Source of the DNA: JANXPZ01 sp033853925
Lineage (GTDB): Bacteria > Eisenbacteria > RBG-16-71-46
Reading direction: 5' to 3'
Assembly (NCBI GenBank): GCA_033853925.1
Contig: JAWOLC010000001.1
Coordinates: 68,952 to 132,951 of the forward strand
DNA: 64,000 nucleotides
Position numbers and translations under genes: made by a program
Shown: piece after piece, positions 8,381-16,475 of the stretch
How the letters are laid out: each line of letters starts with the position of its first letter
Numbering within the stretch: position 1 is the first letter of the stretch
The notes under the pieces: model-generated
Seen by the model: only the letters and a program-made list of their open reading frames with translations
The model's database searches: none
Told to the model about the DNA's origin: nothing

Positions 8381-9612
8381 GGATAGACCTCGACCCGGGG
8401 CAGGGGAAACACCATCCGGCCGCCCCTCGCGAGATGCGCCTCCTCGCGCGCCAGGAACTCCTCCCGGAACGCCCAGGGCAGGACCAGGTACGCGTGGGGT
8501 CGCATCGAGCGAGAGGTCTCCTCGGACACGATCGGAATCCGACCGTACCCCATCTGGCGCCCGTGCTTCTCGGGGTTCCGATCCGCCACTACCTGGATGC
8601 CCGGCCAGTCCAGCCACTGCAGCAGCGTGTTCCCCTTCGTGCTGGCGCCGTAGGCGTGCACCGGACCGCCCTCGGCGACCCGCTCCAGTGCGCGCCTCGC
8701 TTCGCCACGCCAACTCACGACCCGGGCCGCGAATTCACGCCAGGCGGCCCGCGTCAGCCAGCGCTCGGCTTCGAGGAACGCCTCGACCTCCGGCCCGGCC
8801 TCCGCTCGGCCATCCTCCCGCATGGCGGCCAGGCGCACCGAGCCGCCGTTGCTGGGAGTCCACTCCACCCGGACGACTCGCAGGCCGTTCGTCTGGTAGA
8901 GCGAGAGCAGCGCGCGAAGGTCGTAGTAGCAGAGGTGCTCGTGGCAGACGCTGTCGAAGGCCAGGGAACGGACCAGGTCGGGAGCATAGCCGAGCTGGTT
9001 CACCCAGACGCCCGAGGGTGCGAGGATGTCCCGCACGCCGCGCACGAATTCCCCCGGATCCTCCACGTCGTAGAACATCGCCACGCTGGTCACGACGTCG
9101 GCCGCCCGCTTCCCCACGAGGAGGGGATCGAAGTAGTCCCGGATCAGCAGGTCGGCGCCGGCGGGCACCACGTTCTGGGCGGGCTCGAAGGCCATGCGCT
9201 GATAGGTGGGAGGGACGAACGAGAACAGCGTCCCGTCGTTCGCGCCGATGTCCACCCACAGACCACCTGCCCCCGAGGCCGTGGATTCGACGAAACGGAC
9301 GACGTCGCGGAGCTCCGCGCGCATGGTCGCGTTCGTCCCGCTGCGATACCAGTACTCGCGGTAGAGGCTGTCGGCGCCGACCGTGTGGCGGAGCTGGGCC
9401 AGTCCGCAGCCTTCGCAGACCACCAGGTCCAGTGGGGCGAGCGGCGGGTCCGGGTCGCCGGGCCTGGGGAAGCGCACTACGCGGACACCGCCCAGACTCA
9501 AGATGGGAGCCAGCCCCGGGGCGTCGCACAAGCGGCAGGTGGCGCGCTCGCTGACGTCGAAGGCAGGCTCGGCAAGAGATTGCCGCTGGTCCAGAGCGCC
9601 GAGGACACTCAC
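8377..9612 (-). CDS. NDP-sugar C-methyltransferase (TylC3-like)
   Basis: A 411-residue protein with the three-part layout of sugar C-methyltransferases. It has an N-terminal zinc ribbon (CRLC near residue 26 and CEGCGLAQL near 66), a class I SAM-binding core (LWVDIGANDGTLFSF near 120), and a C-terminal domain (AYGASTKGNTLLQW near 330). CHEHLCYYDL is the conserved catalytic block. The family adds a methyl to C3 of a 4-keto deoxysugar nucleotide. It is the upstream gene of a minus-strand pair with the sugar-phosphate transferase, so a branched methyl sugar in a surface glycan is a reasonable inference. Confidence 0.88.
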   Translation of the reverse strand: MSVLGALDQRQSLAEPAFDVSERATCRLCDAPGLAPILSLGGVRVVRFPRPGDPDPPLAPLDLVVCEGCGLAQLRHTVGADSLYREYWYRSGTNATMRAELRDVVRFVESTASGAGGLWVDIGANDGTLFSFVPPTYQRMAFEPAQNVVPAGADLLIRDYFDPLLVGKRAADVVTSVAMFYDVEDPGEFVRGVRDILAPSGVWVNQLGYAPDLVRSLAFDSVCHEHLCYYDLRALLSLYQTNGLRVVRVEWTPSNGGSVRLAAMREDGRAEAGPEVEAFLEAERWLTRAAWREFAARVVSWRGEARRALERVAEGGPVHAYGASTKGNTLLQWLDWPGIQVVADRNPEKHGRQMGYGRIPIVSEETSRSMRPHAYLVLPWAFREEFLAREEAHLARGGRMVFPLPRVEVYP

Positions 9613-10085
9613 ACTGACCTCCCCGCTGCGACACGCAGCGCGGCCCTGCGCTCGTCGTCGCGGGCAATGCGGGCCCCGGTTCCGCGGCCTGCCTTGTCCT
9701 CGAAGACCTTCCCAGGTCGGAGTCGAAGTCGCATCCCCACGCTTGACGACGAGCGTCCGCGGGGAATGCCGAGCCTGGCGACTTCCGGCCCCGGGTCTTC
9801 CCGGGTCCCCTTGAGCCTAGCACTCGCCCGATGGGGAGCCTAGTGTCCTGTCCCGGGGCAGGACACCAGCCCGGATCGTGGCCTGGGCGCCGCGAGGCGG
9901 CCGCGAACGAAGACTCGAGCGACCGGGGTCGATCGGCCCGGAGGTGCCGCGACGCTCGGGAATCCTGTGGACCCGAGCGTCCGGCGGGTGATAGGTTGCA
10001 GCATGAAAGGGTGCGGGTGCCTGTTCCCGTGCCCGCATCCCCGCTGGCGCCACACGGGGTCGAAACGGTCGACGAGGCTGCACCG
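9613..10085. other. Intergenic region upstream of divergent glycan genes
   Basis: About 470 bases lie between the leftward C-methyltransferase and the rightward GT-C gene. No credible gene is seen. It contains a 24-base near-perfect palindrome (9843-9866) that may be an operator for one or both directions. Confidence 0.5.
9843..9866. repeat. 24-bp near-perfect palindrome, possible operator
   Basis: GTGTCCTG at 9843-9850 is mirrored by CAGGACAC at 9859-9866 around a CCCGGG core. One symmetric position is T/G rather than complementary. There is no unpaired loop and no T-run, so a dimeric-regulator site is more likely than a terminator. It lies about 220 bases before the GT-C gene and 230 bases before the C-methyltransferase gene. 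Confidence 0.45.
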
Positions 10086-11993
10086 ATGACGGCGCCCCGC
10101 TCCGCCACCTGGGTCGTGATCGTCGCGCTGGCTCTCTTGTTCGCGCTGGCCAACGCGGCGTCCACGCTGCGCCTCGCCCACTACGTCCTGCCGATCCGCG
10201 TTCGCCTGCACTTCACCGTGCCGCCCGGCCACCCGGTGACCGTGCAGCGCCTGAGCCCCAACGGCAACACGCACCCGCTGGCCTATGCGAATGGGGTCTG
10301 GTCGCTGTCCTATGGGTACGTCACGAGCTTGACGTGCACCCTCCATGCCGCCGACCTCGCCGCGCTCGACAGCCTCGAGGTGGCGATCGGCCCCACGGAG
10401 CACGTGTATGGCGGGCCGGACCTGGGGAAGCGCTGGCACCCCGAGGCTCGCGGCACGCTGGTGACGCTCCGCTCGCCGGCGGAATTGGAAGTCCAGTCGA
10501 TCTTCGCGTCGGCATTCCACGCGCGGCTCATCAACTACGTGGGCGATGGCGAGATGCTCCGGCAGCTCGTCTGGTCGTTTCTGTCGCTGCTCCTGATCGT
10601 CTGGGCCTCGTGGCGCCTGGCGTTCGGTGGCTGGCCCACCTCGCTCCCCGTTCCGCATCCCCGACTCGAGCGCCTGGCCTTCCTGGGGGCGGTGGTCTTC
10701 CCCGTGCTGCTCGTGCTCTCGACGGCCACGTACCACGGTGATATCCGCGAATTCTTCAAGTGGGGGACGGCCTGGGCGGCCGCTCCGGGCCACGTCTACC
10801 TCGGCAGCCGCGCCAACTACCCCTGGCTTGGGGTCCTCGCCACGGCCATGCCCGCGGCCACCGTGACCGGGCTCGCGTCGTCGGGCGCCGCCGCGATCCG
10901 GTGGTTCCGGCTCTACATCTCGCTCTACGACGTGGCCACGACTCTTCTCCTCCTGGTCCTCCTTCGCCTGCTCGTTCGCGAGCGCGCCTTCTTCTGGGCG
11001 TCGGTGCTCGCGTTCACTCCCTCGAGCTGGGCCGGGGGATCGCTGTGGGGCCAGATCGACGGGCTGGGACAGGCCGAGATCCTGATCGGGATCATCGCGA
11101 CCCTGATGGCGTTCCGGCTCGCCTGGACGAGACCCCGCGCCGCGACGGCCTACTGCGCGCTGGCCAGCTTCGCCCTCGCCGCCATGCTCCTCACCAAGCA
11201 GCTCCTTCTCTTCGCCATCATTCCCCTGGGGCTCGCCCTGGCCGTCCTCATCGTGCGCTTCGCGCGCAAGAGCCGTGGCCTCGCCCTGCGGACGGGCTCG
11301 ATCGCCCTGCTGGCGACGCCGGTGGCCGTTGCCGCGTGCGACCGCTTCATCGAGGTGCCGCACGGGTACGCGTCTCATCTCCTCTACGTCTATCTGGGGC
11401 GCGGCGGCATCGGCGCCAACTTGCTCAGCTCGAACGGCTTCAACCTGTGGACGTTCCTGGACCGCGAGCACGTCCATTCGGGCGCTCCCTTCGCTCACCT
11501 GCTCAACCCCTACGCCATGGGCCTCTGCCTCTTCGCTCTCTACTGGCTGCTGCTGGCCGCCAGCAGGCGAAGAGGCTTGGCCGCCCTGGGCCGTCGCCTC
11601 GTGGCCGACCCGGATCCGGGCGCGGGTCGGCTCGTCGGGACGCTGCTCCTGCTCTTCGCCTTGTTCCAGCTCTCGGCCAACGTCTTCCTGGCGGGAACGC
11701 ACGAGCGCTACCTCTACCACTGCTATCCGTACCTGATCCTCGGGGTGGTCCTCCTCCTGCGCTCGGGCTTCGCCGTCCCGACGCGGACCCAGGCCCTGGT
11801 CGCCGCGGGAGCCGTGATCTACGGCCTCTACGTGCTGAGCGTCCTGGACCGCCTTCCCGGGAGTCTGTTCCTGGCGGCGAGCGCCGCCTTCGTGGCCGCG
11901 CTGCACCTGGCGCTGCTCTGCGACGTGTCCGCCCTCTGCCGAAAGCTGCTGGCGACGCTGGCGGCCGAGGGACCGGCCACCGCGCCCGCCTGA
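10086..11993 (+). CDS. Polytopic GT-C type glycosyltransferase-like membrane protein
   Basis: A 635-residue protein with an N-terminal signal anchor, a periplasmic-looking domain of about 120 residues, then about ten membrane segments. After the second segment comes TYHGDIREFFKW, an acidic motif like the catalytic loop of polyprenol-phosphate-sugar-dependent mannosyltransferases. Further on are GGSLWGQIDGLGQAEIL and FLAGTHERYLYHCYP, the latter resembling the HERY segment of bacterial PMT-like proteins. The gene immediately downstream, nine bases away, encodes a polyprenol-phosphate mannose synthase-like enzyme, which would supply the donor. Start ATG 10086 was chosen because hydrophobic sequence begins there. 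Confidence 0.75.
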   Translation: MTAPRSATWVVIVALALLFALANAASTLRLAHYVLPIRVRLHFTVPPGHPVTVQRLSPNGNTHPLAYANGVWSLSYGYVTSLTCTLHAADLAALDSLEVAIGPTEHVYGGPDLGKRWHPEARGTLVTLRSPAELEVQSIFASAFHARLINYVGDGEMLRQLVWSFLSLLLIVWASWRLAFGGWPTSLPVPHPRLERLAFLGAVVFPVLLVLSTATYHGDIREFFKWGTAWAAAPGHVYLGSRANYPWLGVLATAMPAATVTGLASSGAAAIRWFRLYISLYDVATTLLLLVLLRLLVRERAFFWASVLAFTPSSWAGGSLWGQIDGLGQAEILIGIIATLMAFRLAWTRPRAATAYCALASFALAAMLLTKQLLLFAIIPLGLALAVLIVRFARKSRGLALRTGSIALLATPVAVAACDRFIEVPHGYASHLLYVYLGRGGIGANLLSSNGFNLWTFLDREHVHSGAPFAHLLNPYAMGLCLFALYWLLLAASRRRGLAALGRRLVADPDPGAGRLVGTLLLLFALFQLSANVFLAGTHERYLYHCYPYLILGVVLLLRSGFAVPTRTQALVAAGAVIYGLYVLSVLDRLPGSLFLAASAAFVAALHLALLCDVSALCRKLLATLAAEGPATAPA

Positions 11994-12002
11994 GGTCGCA
12001 CG

Positions 12003-12755
12003 GTGGCCGTGTGGATCGTGCTTCCGACGTACGACGAGGCCGAGAACATCGAGCGGCTGATTCCGGAGTTGCTGGAGCTGAGCTGTCGGCCACGCCTCCT
12101 GGTGGTGGACGACGCCTCGCCCGACGGAACCGGCGACATCGCCGAGCGGTTCGCCCGGCTTCACCCCGACCGTGTCGAGGTCCTCCATCGGCCCGCGAAA
12201 CAGGGACTGGGCACCGCTCTCCTCGCCGGCTTCCGCCGGGCGCTCGCGAGCGACGCCGCCTGGATCCTGACGCTGGACGCGGACTTCTCCCACCCGCTCT
12301 GCCACATCTCCGAGCTGCTGGCGCGCGGCGCGGACGCGGACCTCGTCATCGGCTCGCGCTATCTGGGCGGACGCGAGATCTCCGACTGGGCGTACGCGCG
12401 TCGCCTGTTGAGCGCCCTGGCCAACGGCTCCGCACGGCTGCTCCTGGGCCTTCGCGCCACGGACGTCACGACCAACTTCCGCCTCTACCGGCGCTCGGCC
12501 CTGGAGACACTGGCGCTCGATCGCCTGCGCTCCCCGGGCTACGTCTTCCTCGTCGAGATCCTGCAGACGATCGAGGAGGCCGGCTGGAACGTGGCGGAGG
12601 TGCCGGTCGCCTTCCGCGACCGCCGGCAGGGCCGGTCGAAGATCACGCCGCGCGAGGTGTTCGCCGGGATCACGGGGATCGTGGCCGTGGCGAGCCTGCG
12701 CCTCGGGCGAGCGAGGCAATCGGCGCGCCACCGCGGCGCGAGGCCCATCCGCTGA
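12003..12755 (+). CDS. GT2 glycosyltransferase, polyprenyl-phosphate mannose synthase-like
   Basis: A 250-residue DPM1-type family 2 glycosyltransferase starting at GTG 12003. Motifs in order are LPTYDEAENIERLIPELL, VVDDASPDGTGDIAERF, LTLDADFSHPL (the DXD region), VIGSRYLGG and a C-terminal RQGRSKI. No membrane segments follow, as in soluble DPM1-type enzymes. The family transfers mannose or another hexose from NDP-sugar to a polyprenyl phosphate. It is nine bases downstream of the GT-C gene and probably makes its lipid-linked donor. The final 86 bases overlap the 3' end of the convergent membrane-protein gene. Confidence 0.88.
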   Translation: MAVWIVLPTYDEAENIERLIPELLELSCRPRLLVVDDASPDGTGDIAERFARLHPDRVEVLHRPAKQGLGTALLAGFRRALASDAAWILTLDADFSHPLCHISELLARGADADLVIGSRYLGGREISDWAYARRLLSALANGSARLLLGLRATDVTTNFRLYRRSALETLALDRLRSPGYVFLVEILQTIEEAGWNVAEVPVAFRDRRQGRSKITPREVFAGITGIVAVASLRLGRARQSARHRGARPIR

Positions 12756-14583
12756 TCGCCGGCTCGCCGAGCAGAAGAAGCGAGCCGTTGACCCCCTCGT
12801 CGAGGTCCTGGGTGGGCGTGCCCGACCGACTCGTGGCGGTCGACCACGTTCTCGACGGGCGCACGGCGCTGGACGACCCGGCGCACCGCCGATACAACGG
12901 GGGCATCCACGCCAGCCACGGCCCCGCGTACGTCGCCGGGATCGCGAACCGGTTCGGCACGTAGCATCGCATGAATTCCTCGTTCGCCAGCAGACCGGGC
13001 TCGAAGGGAAAGTCGCTCTTCCGGGCCTCCGCGCGCATCCGGGCCAGGAAGACGGCGGGGTTCCGCGCGAACTCCGTCACGTCGTACCGCTCCAGCCCGA
13101 AGGTGCCGACGATGACGTCCGGCCGCTTCCGACGGAACACGTAGTCGAAGTCGTACTTGCCGTGTCCGGGAATCCGCCGCGCCCCGCGATACGGACCCCG
13201 GGCGATGCCCCGGTCGTTGAGCCCCAGCAGATCGACCGATCTCAGCCCCGAGTAATACGGCACGCCCCCCGCCCAGAAGACGCCCACCGTGGCTTCGGGG
13301 CTCGTCTCCTTCAGATACTCGGCGATCACCACGTTGAACCCCGCCACCGACTGATCGTGCACCTGGATGCCATGCGGCCACCGCACCACGTGGTCTCCCG
13401 AGCCGCAGACCATGACGGCGAGGACGAGGCCAGCGGCGACCGCCGGGGGAAGCTGGAACGGACGCACGAGCGACATCGCCGCCGTCGTCGCGGCCACGGC
13501 CAGGACGGGGTAGAGGGCCAGGAACAGCCGGTGGCCCTGGAAGACGTCACCCCCGACATAGATCGCGTAACCGCCGAGCACGACACCGGCCAGCAGCGTG
13601 TAGCTCCAGAGAGTCCGCTCTTCCCGCGTTGCCGCCGAGCGGGCCATCGCGAGACGGGCCCCCGCGACGGGCCCCCACAGGACGAAGAGGTCCTTCGCGC
13701 TCCGGAAGGCGTAGCCCAGCCCGCTCCGCAGGCGATCCACGAGCGGCCAGCCGGTCACCTTCTGCAAGTAGCTGTTGGGGAGCATCGCTTCGTAGTAGTA
13801 GTGGCGAAACGCCAGGTGACCCGCCTTGGCGATCACGGGCAGGCCCGCCGCGATGAGCAAGGGCAACAGATCCTGGCGAGCACTGCCTCGACGAAGTGAC
13901 AGGGCGACCAGGACAGCGAGGCTCGCCGCGGCGACGAGCACATAGTCGTCGCGTGTCAGCACCCCCGCCGCGAGCATCGCCCCCACGGACCACGCCTCCC
14001 GCGAGCGGTGGCCGGGCTCGTCCTCGTTCCGCCAGCGGACCAGCTTCTCGGCGACGAGGATCGTCAGGCAGGCAAGAAGGATCGATTCGAGCCCACTGAG
14101 GGTCCAGGAGACGAAGGGGACGCTCGTGGCGAGCAGCAAGACCGGAAGGTTCTCGAGCAACGCCGTGGTCGCGGGCCCGCGGCCGACGGCAGGCGACGCC
14201 ACCACGCGAGCCGCCAGGCGCCGGGTCGCCGCCAGCGTGGCGACGAGCAGGAGGCAAGCCGAGACGACCACCAGCAGGGGCGTCCATCTCCTGGAGTGGG
14301 TCGCCAGTTGAAGGGCAGCCGCCCAGAGTGTCCAGAGGAAGTTCGAATAGCCTTCGACCTGCTCACCGGGATTCCACGTCAGTCCCTGCCCGCTCGCCAG
14401 GTTCACTGCGTACCGCAGCGAGATCAAGGCGTCATCCGAGACCGGGAAGTACCGGTGCCCGCGGAAGACGAAGGAAGAGGAGACGATGTGCTGGACGAGC
14501 AGGCCGCCCAGGGCCGTGAGAATGACCACGAAGAGCGTACGCGAGAGGCGGCGGGCGCGCCCGGCCGTCGGGCTCTCGCTCAT
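12670..14583 (-). CDS. Polytopic membrane protein, AftB/GT-C-like glycosyltransferase
   Basis: A 637-residue protein; ATG 14583 is chosen because the predicted first membrane helix follows (SRTLFVVILTALGGLLVQHI). After that helix comes DDALISLRYAVNLASGQG and then NPGEQVEGYSNFLW, the signature of large bacterial GT-C proteins related to mycobacterial AftB. About ten more membrane helices follow, then a soluble C-terminal part from about residue 440 with GVPYYSGLRSVDLLGLND. The substrate is unknown. It is convergent with the GT2 gene and shares 86 bases with it; the last 70 residues, encoded in the overlap region, look low-complexity and may not be conserved. Confidence 0.72.
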   Translation of the reverse strand: MSESPTAGRARRLSRTLFVVILTALGGLLVQHIVSSSFVFRGHRYFPVSDDALISLRYAVNLASGQGLTWNPGEQVEGYSNFLWTLWAAALQLATHSRRWTPLLVVVSACLLLVATLAATRRLAARVVASPAVGRGPATTALLENLPVLLLATSVPFVSWTLSGLESILLACLTILVAEKLVRWRNEDEPGHRSREAWSVGAMLAAGVLTRDDYVLVAAASLAVLVALSLRRGSARQDLLPLLIAAGLPVIAKAGHLAFRHYYYEAMLPNSYLQKVTGWPLVDRLRSGLGYAFRSAKDLFVLWGPVAGARLAMARSAATREERTLWSYTLLAGVVLGGYAIYVGGDVFQGHRLFLALYPVLAVAATTAAMSLVRPFQLPPAVAAGLVLAVMVCGSGDHVVRWPHGIQVHDQSVAGFNVVIAEYLKETSPEATVGVFWAGGVPYYSGLRSVDLLGLNDRGIARGPYRGARRIPGHGKYDFDYVFRRKRPDVIVGTFGLERYDVTEFARNPAVFLARMRAEARKSDFPFEPGLLANEEFMRCYVPNRFAIPATYAGPWLAWMPPLYRRCAGSSSAVRPSRTWSTATSRSGTPTQDLDEGVNGSLLLLGEPAISGWASRRGGAPIASLARGAGSPRPRSP

Positions 14584-14959
14584 CGGCCGCCGCCTCGACT
14601 CGCCAGCGGCAAGCCCGTCTGCTGGGGGACGGCAGGTTGGAGAGGTCCCATGATCTCCACCTCGTGGCCGCGCTGCGCTTCCTGGCCGCCGGCGACAATC
14701 CAATCTCGCCCGGGGAACCGTAGCATAGCCTCGCATCGCCGGATCCAGGGATCCGCAGGATCAGGACCCTCGGAGCGCCGGCGACGGCCCTGGTGAGACC
14801 GCCCGGGAGCGCGCCCGAGGGCAGGCATCGAGTGGGGCTTCGCCTCTTCAGGGGCTCGTCAAAGGGCACCGCCCCACCCGTTCGAGCCGCATCAGAAGCC
14901 TCCGGCCGACTTCTCGGCCGCGCGGCATCGGGCCCGTTGCTCGAGAACGGAGGGCGGAC
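14584..14959. other. Intergenic region without a recognised gene
   Basis: About 375 bases between divergent genes. Only short, compositionally unremarkable open frames occur and none has a convincing ribosome-binding site. It presumably holds promoters for both flanking genes. Confidence 0.4.
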
Positions 14960-15271
14960 ATGGCGTACGGGGTCGTGCATCACTTCCCGGGAGGCACGAA
15001 GGAGCAGTACGAGGCGTCCATCAGCGCGGTTCATCCCAGCAGGAACAGCCTGCCGGAGGGCCAGATCTTCCACGCGGCCGGCCCCTCGGAGGGCGGCTGG
15101 ACGATCATGGCCATTCACGAGTCCAGGCAGAGCTGGGAGCGGTTTCGCGACCACGTCCTGATGCCGCGAATGGCGGCGGGCATCCCCGGCGGCTTCACCT
15201 CACCGCCGCAGGAGACGGTGTTCGAGGTTCACAACCTGGCCGGGGTCGCGGAGTCGGCCCGAAGGCTCTGA
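14960..15271 (+). CDS. Small ABM-like (dimeric alpha-beta barrel) protein
   Basis: A 103-residue cytosolic protein with a good Shine-Dalgarno (GGAGG) seven or so bases before ATG 14960. Its sequence (GVVHHFPGGTKEQYEASI, then WTIMAIHESRQSWERFRD) has the pattern of antibiotic-biosynthesis-monooxygenase-like ferredoxin-fold proteins: a short strand, an amphipathic helix, then a strand with a conserved Trp. Members bind haem or small ligands or have no known activity. It appears monocistronic and stands between the glycan genes and the end-joining genes. The function is not assignable. Confidence 0.65.
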   Translation: MAYGVVHHFPGGTKEQYEASISAVHPSRNSLPEGQIFHAAGPSEGGWTIMAIHESRQSWERFRDHVLMPRMAAGIPGGFTSPPQETVFEVHNLAGVAESARRL

Positions 15272-15466
15272 GCCAGCCGCGTTCCCGAACGGGCAACCGA
15301 CGGCTGGCCGAATCGATCACACACCCATTCCGCGTTGGCCTCGGACCCGTACCTGGCCGAGGGGTTCGGGCGGCGTCCGAGGCCGGCGGGCCCGATCCGG
15401 GGGCTTCGTCACGAGCGCGCCAGGCGTGGCCCGCCGGCTCGACGAATCGCTTGGCGCCGGAGCCGC

Positions 15467-16432
15467 CTACTCCGGGACCCCGCTCAGCCGGCGCGCCGCC
15501 ATCAGATGCCGCACAGCCTCCTGCCGCCGTCCCAGAGACTCCAGCAGCAGCCCGAGATTGCAGTGGGCGTCGGCGAAGTCGGGATCGCGCAGGATCGCCT
15601 GCCGATAGGCATGGACCGCCTCGTCGCGCCGCCCCAGCTCTTCGAGCAACACGCCCAGGTTGAAATGCGGGGTGGGATCCTCGGGGGCCAGCCGCACCGC
15701 CTCGCGATAGTGGGGCTCGGCGCGCCCCCGCTCGCCCATCAGGTGCAGCTGGCGACCCAGGTTCACGTGCGCGTCGGACAGGCCCGGGTCCAGGTCGAGG
15801 GCGCGCAGGTACGCCTGGCACGCGCGCTCGGGGCAGGACGCCTCCAGCTCGCACCCGGTCTCGTACCAGTCTTCGGCAGTCGGGGGAGCCTCCTCCGCGC
15901 CTTCTGCCCGGGTCGCATCCGCCGCGACGGACTCCCGCGCCACCCCTGCGTCGGGATCGCCGGTCGGCGCGGCCTCGGTGACCGGCAGGACCCCGAGGAG
16001 GGCCAGGACCCGGGGCCGCGCGGTGCCCGCCGCCTCCTCGGCGCGCTCCGCGATCTCGCTGGCTTCGAAGTCGAGGAGCAACTGGCCCGAGTCCGGCCGC
16101 CAGCGCGTCTTCCCGTCGGAGGCGATGACCTCTTCGCCGTCCGTGTGGATCGAGATGCTCGTCAGCGGGAGGTCGGCCGAGAGCTGGTCCCGCAGGGAGG
16201 TCCAGATGCGCCGAATCTGGCGCATGGGCACGCCCGCTTCGAGCAGTCCCTTGGTCGTGCGCAGGAGCAGCAGGTCCTGGAAGGCGAAGGACAAGGGGCC
16301 GATGGGGCCGTGTTGCGGAGTCAGCAGTCCGGCCCGGGCCAAGGCCCGCAGGCGGGCCTCGGGAACCTCGAGGATCCGCGCCGCCTCGCGCAGCGAGAAG
16401 CGCTGAGCCCCGTCCGGCTCGGTCAGTCCCAT
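15467..16432 (-). CDS. MerR-type HTH protein fused to TPR repeats
   Basis: A 321-residue protein. The start ATG 16432 begins directly before the MerR-like winged helix (FSLREAARILEVPEARLRAL, then a TPQHGPIGPLSF wing). A middle domain at about 75-190 has no clear match. Residues from about 200 to 310 hold three to four TPRs (DAHVNLGRQLHLMGERGRAE, PHFNLGVLLEELGRRDEA). The gene follows Ku on the same strand with a 43-base gap, so they are probably co-transcribed. A regulatory or scaffold role in end joining is inferred. MerR-TPR fusions lack the usual effector-binding Cys or His cluster, and none is seen here. Confidence 0.78.
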   Translation of the reverse strand: MGLTEPDGAQRFSLREAARILEVPEARLRALARAGLLTPQHGPIGPLSFAFQDLLLLRTTKGLLEAGVPMRQIRRIWTSLRDQLSADLPLTSISIHTDGEEVIASDGKTRWRPDSGQLLLDFEASEIAERAEEAAGTARPRVLALLGVLPVTEAAPTGDPDAGVARESVAADATRAEGAEEAPPTAEDWYETGCELEASCPERACQAYLRALDLDPGLSDAHVNLGRQLHLMGERGRAEPHYREAVRLAPEDPTPHFNLGVLLEELGRRDEAVHAYRQAILRDPDFADAHCNLGLLLESLGRRQEAVRHLMAARRLSGVPE

Positions 16433-16475
16433 CTTCGCCTCGGCCCTCGTCCGACCGGCCCGCTCGGCGCGCGCG

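Noticed and set aside
9840..12731. Minus-strand open frame of 963 codons across the GT-C and GT2 genes
   Set aside because: No membrane or motif pattern, and both plus-strand genes have clear family motifs.
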